34,700 nt of DNA from Candidatus Methylacidiphilales bacterium (GTDB lineage: Bacteria; Pseudomonadota; Gammaproteobacteria; JASGCS01). The stretch lies in the NCBI GenBank assembly GCA_030054035.1, contig JASGCS010000008.1:1-34700 (forward strand), given 5' to 3'. A program made the position numbers and the translations under genes. Below are positions 32,296 through 34,700 of the stretch, piece after piece (the first letter of the stretch is position 1; each line of letters opens with the position of its first letter). The notes beneath the pieces were generated by a model. The model was given only the letters and a program-made list of their open reading frames with translations. It did no database searches and was not told where the DNA came from.

Positions 32296-33362
32296 AAACA
32301 AGTTTGTACACAATCAAGAAACGCTTTCACTTGAAATATATCTGTATGATTTGTAATAGATAAACGAAAGCATTGCTCTCCATTTTTAACTGTGGGTGGT
32401 CGTATTACAGGTACTACAAGTTCTTTCTTAGCTAACCGTTTTAAAAGCTCACTTGGCTGGGAAAGGTGTTTGATGCGAATTATTTGAATTGGACTTTGCT
32501 CATTGCCCTCAAGTGGTATATTACAACGCATCGCATAACTTCTAATTTCAGCAATGTGCTTCATGAGCTGTTCTCTTCTCCAAGTTTCCTGTTTGATTTT
32601 CCGAATTGACACGGTAGCTGCATGAGCAAGTGCTGGTGAAAGTGCAGTTGAGTATCTCAATGAGCTAGCGCTTTGTACGATAGCCTCTATCATCCAAGTA
32701 TCTCCAGCAATTACTGCCCCAGAAAGCCCTACCGATTTGCCTAAAGTAATAATGCGTAAATGTCCAGTGCCTTGTTGCACTGGAAGAACTCCAAACGAAT
32801 GAGCCTCATCAACAATCAAACATTTTTTTGTAGCTAGGACTAGTTTAGAAAAATCATCTAACAACCCAACTGATCCACTCATACTATATAGCCCTTCTAC
32901 ACAAACTACATTTCCAGTTTTCGTACGACATTGATCCACATTATTGTGCTCAAATCTACGAAATGAAACTTTGTTCATGACCAGACCATCAAACAAAGAG
33001 CGATGACATTCCTCATCACACAGTACTCGCGCATCAAGGTAGCGCATTAAACTACCCACCGCTACATTCGCTTGATATCCACTAACAAAAACTAAAGCTT
33101 TTTCAACGCCAAGCGTTGCACACACCTCATGAGCAAGACACTCATGCGCTTCACAATACCCCCCTAAAAAAGGTGAGGCCCCACTCCCAGAGCCATAGCG
33201 TAACGCCCCTTCGCTTAATGCCTCTCTTACTTCGGCATCTTTGCGTAATCCGAGGTAATCATTACTAGAACAAAGCGACTTGTGAGAACTAATCTCACGC
33301 CATAACTCATTGGCACTTAAATAATCTTGTAGCTCATTCGCTTTTTGTCTAAGCGAATCCAT
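32292..33362 (-). CDS. bioF: 8-amino-7-oxononanoate synthase
   Basis: A PLP alpha-oxoamine synthase condensing pimeloyl-ACP with alanine in biotin synthesis. SSNDYLGLRKD and RYGSGSGASPFLGGY form the N-terminal signature; IVDEAHSFGVLP holds the Asp contacting the PLP pyridine nitrogen, and TLGKSVGLSGAVIAG contains the Schiff-base Lys. ATG 33362 is preferred over an in-frame TTG two codons upstream, giving 356 residues, a little shorter than E. coli BioF (384). The paralogues Kbl and HemA are less likely given the adjacent bioC. It lies 20 bp downstream of the barrel protein gene. Confidence 0.88.
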   Translation of the reverse strand: MDSLRQKANELQDYLSANELWREISSHKSLCSSNDYLGLRKDAEVREALSEGALRYGSGSGASPFLGGYCEAHECLAHEVCATLGVEKALVFVSGYQANVAVGSLMRYLDARVLCDEECHRSLFDGLVMNKVSFRRFEHNNVDQCRTKTGNVVCVEGLYSMSGSVGLLDDFSKLVLATKKCLIVDEAHSFGVLPVQQGTGHLRIITLGKSVGLSGAVIAGDTWMIEAIVQSASSLRYSTALSPALAHAATVSIRKIKQETWRREQLMKHIAEIRSYAMRCNIPLEGNEQSPIQIIRIKHLSQPSELLKRLAKKELVVPVIRPPTVKNGEQCFRLSITNHTDIFQVKAFLDCVQTCL

Positions 33363-33382
33363 GAGCAATTATGATACTAAAA

Positions 33383-34594
33383 CTAAAAGCGTGCGTTAAA
33401 ACCAAGCTCAACACTATCAACATGTTTGTAGTTAAAGCCAAGGAATGCTCCTAAATCTACATAACGATTTAATTCCATTCTAAAGCTACCATGCTCACCT
33501 ATATCCGCATCTAAACCAAGGCCTACTAATTTACCTTTTTTCTTATCTGTACCTGATATAGTGTAGTTGTCTGAGTCTATTAAAGTATATTGGCCATAAT
33601 GATATCGATTGTTTCCATTATATTCTCTATATGTTTTCTCACTTACATCAATAGAATATTTAACTTTAGCTCCATACTTGCCAACCGAGGCATATAATCG
33701 AACGCCATCTTTAGTTTTATACCCAAGCATAAAGCGAAGGTAGCCTACCTTTGCGCTAGTGACAGCTCTATACTCATCACGATACAAGTTGTCATTAGCT
33801 TCAGACTCATAGGTTAATCCTAATCCTGTCTTAAACTTACCTAATTTAGTGCCTCCAACTTCAAAACCAAAACCGCTATCATCAAACCAGCTACCTAAAT
33901 AAAATTTAAAATTTGTTTTCTCAGCTGCAGTATTTGAAATTCCATCGCTCTGTTTCTCAGCACTCAAAAATGGCTTAGAAACTGAAAATCCAAAAAAGCC
34001 ATCATTAACTTTCTTCTGCTCCTCAGCCACAACAACTACAGTAGATATAGTAGGCACAGGTTCTAATTTGGACGACTGTGCTGGTGCTGGAACTTCAACT
34101 TTCTCTTTTATCGCAGGTGGTAAAGGAGCTGGAGGTGGTGGAGGTGGAATAATAGCAGGCGCCTTTTTTGGCACAGGCAATGTCACTGTATTGTTATCAC
34201 CTTCAATAAATATATTATAAACATCGCCACCGACATGATGAGTGACAGTAGACTTTTGATTGTCTGTTTCTCTAGTAATTGAAACTGACTTAGATGGTCT
34301 TCTAAATTCAGGAGGTGGAACTTCAGAAGCAGGAACTGTAGGCACGGCAACTTGTTCAATCGCTTCAGGAGCATTTTGAACGACTGGGGATGTAGCTGTA
34401 GCTGGGATTTGGGCTTGGGTTGGGGCTTGGGTTGGTGTCGTAGTCTCACTAACTGGTGTTGCGACATCAGGTGCATTTTTAACTTCAGGAGATTGGACTG
34501 GAGGCACGGCAACCTGATTTGAAACTTCTTCTGCTACTACTATTCCAGTCGTAATAACACAACCAAGAATTAAGACTGCAATTTTATTAATCAT
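33383..34594 (-). CDS. Outer-membrane barrel protein with long Pro-rich N-terminal linker
   Basis: A 403-residue exported protein of no family I recognise. A signal peptide covers residues 1-21 (cleavage near VVAEE). Residues 22-185 are low-complexity and rich in Pro, Ala, Val, Thr and Gln, including a run of prolines (IPPPPPPAPLPP near residue 150) and a short island GGDVYNIFIEGDNNTVTL. From about residue 195 the sequence becomes beta-strand-like (FYLGSWFDDSGFGFEVGG, VGYLRFMLGYK, GLGLDADIG) and ends LGFNARF with a terminal Phe, as in eight-stranded porin-type barrels. The linker could span the periplasm or peptidoglycan. A GAGGA Shine-Dalgarno lies seven bases before the ATG. A paralogue lies immediately upstream at the window edge. 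Confidence 0.7.
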   Translation of the reverse strand: MINKIAVLILGCVITTGIVVAEEVSNQVAVPPVQSPEVKNAPDVATPVSETTTPTQAPTQAQIPATATSPVVQNAPEAIEQVAVPTVPASEVPPPEFRRPSKSVSITRETDNQKSTVTHHVGGDVYNIFIEGDNNTVTLPVPKKAPAIIPPPPPPAPLPPAIKEKVEVPAPAQSSKLEPVPTISTVVVVAEEQKKVNDGFFGFSVSKPFLSAEKQSDGISNTAAEKTNFKFYLGSWFDDSGFGFEVGGTKLGKFKTGLGLTYESEANDNLYRDEYRAVTSAKVGYLRFMLGYKTKDGVRLYASVGKYGAKVKYSIDVSEKTYREYNGNNRYHYGQYTLIDSDNYTISGTDKKKGKLVGLGLDADIGEHGSFRMELNRYVDLGAFLGFNYKHVDSVELGFNARF

Positions 34595-34638
34595 ACTACT
34601 TTCCTCTTTTAATCGTTCTTTCTCCGAGACCGATATTG

Positions 34639-34647
34639 ATTATACCA
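34639..34647 (-). promoter_or_regulatory. Extended -10 promoter of the Pro-rich barrel gene
   Basis: The minus strand reads TGG-TATAAT immediately after the stop codon of the upstream paralogue. It lies 44 bases before the ATG at 34594 and leaves room for the GAGGA Shine-Dalgarno (34602-34606). The element is the same nonamer as the duplicated one at 79-102. Confidence 0.5.
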
Positions 34648-34700
34648 TTAAAATCGTGCATTAAAACCAAGCTCAATACTATGAACATGTTTATAGTCAA
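34648..34700 (-). CDS. 3' end of a tandem paralogue of the barrel protein, cut by the right edge
   Basis: The last 17 codons are visible; the readable part is DYKHVHSIELGFNARF followed by TAA. This matches the end of the preceding gene product (NYKHVDSVELGFNARF) at 13 of 16 positions, so the two genes are tandem duplicates of one outer-membrane family. The gap between them is 53 bp and contains the downstream gene's promoter. Nothing can be said of its N-terminus. Confidence 0.75.
   Translation of the reverse strand, partial: DYKHVHSIELGFNARF

Noticed and set aside
34183-34512. A same-strand 109-codon open frame rich in Gln, Leu and Pro inside the barrel gene
   Set aside because: It is an alternate frame of the low-complexity Pro-rich arm, with no ribosome site and no recognisable domain.

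Overview
The window is AT-rich chromosomal DNA from a Gram-negative bacterium. Gene order points to a betaproteobacterium: dcd/apbC divergent from metG, an orphan RnfB-type ferredoxin next to nth, and the run mrdA-rodA-mltB-rlpA-dacA-dat-lipB-lipA are arrangements I associate with Betaproteobacteria. The taxon is an inference; there is no rRNA in the window. Packing is tight: there is no non-coding stretch above about 160 bp, many genes overlap by 1-35 bp, and four convergent pairs overlap at their stops. No tRNA, rRNA, CRISPR array or insertion sequence was seen.

Layout. 1-6.1 kb is housekeeping: hemJ, rppH, a HAD-IB phosphatase, dcd, the Fe-S carrier apbC, a short metG, a ferredoxin and nth. 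6.1-10.3 kb is a bufferin/HvfA-type copper RiPP operon. It starts with an exported precursor built of seven EG[S/K]CG motifs, followed by a hairpin, the DUF692 maturase, an FMN/3Fe-4S glutamate-synthase-like membrane enzyme, a DoxX protein and the DUF2063 partner. 10.3-17.7 kb is an accessory-looking patch: an outer-membrane barrel, an ImmA/IrrE protease with a PIN-like (DUF4411-type) protein, then amgK and murU (cell-wall sugar recycling) separated by an opposite-strand pair, a Tat-exported metallophosphoesterase and an IaaM-like amino-acid oxidase. 17.7-26.0 kb is one minus-strand operon for elongation peptidoglycan synthesis and remodelling plus lipoate attachment. 26.1-31.5 kb is the 2-oxoglutarate dehydrogenase operon sucA-sucB-lpd. 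31.5-34.7 kb holds bioC, bioF and tandem outer-membrane-barrel paralogues, the second cut by the window edge.

How the genes connect. LipB and LipA make the lipoyl group needed by Lys42 of SucB, which Lpd re-oxidises. AmgK and MurU return N-acetylmuramate to UDP-MurNAc, feeding the wall machinery encoded just downstream. ApbC can supply Fe-S clusters to Nth, LipA, the ferredoxin and the glutamate-synthase-like enzyme.

Most notable: (i) the repeat-built bufferin-like precursor in an operon carrying a glutamate-synthase-like enzyme; (ii) a DacA homologue in which all three catalytic motifs (SxxK, SxN, KTG) are altered in an otherwise intact gene, so it is probably a pseudoenzyme; (iii) a recurrent layout in which a TATAAT-like -10 box ends exactly six bases before the ATG with no Shine-Dalgarno, suggesting that many transcription units here are leaderless.
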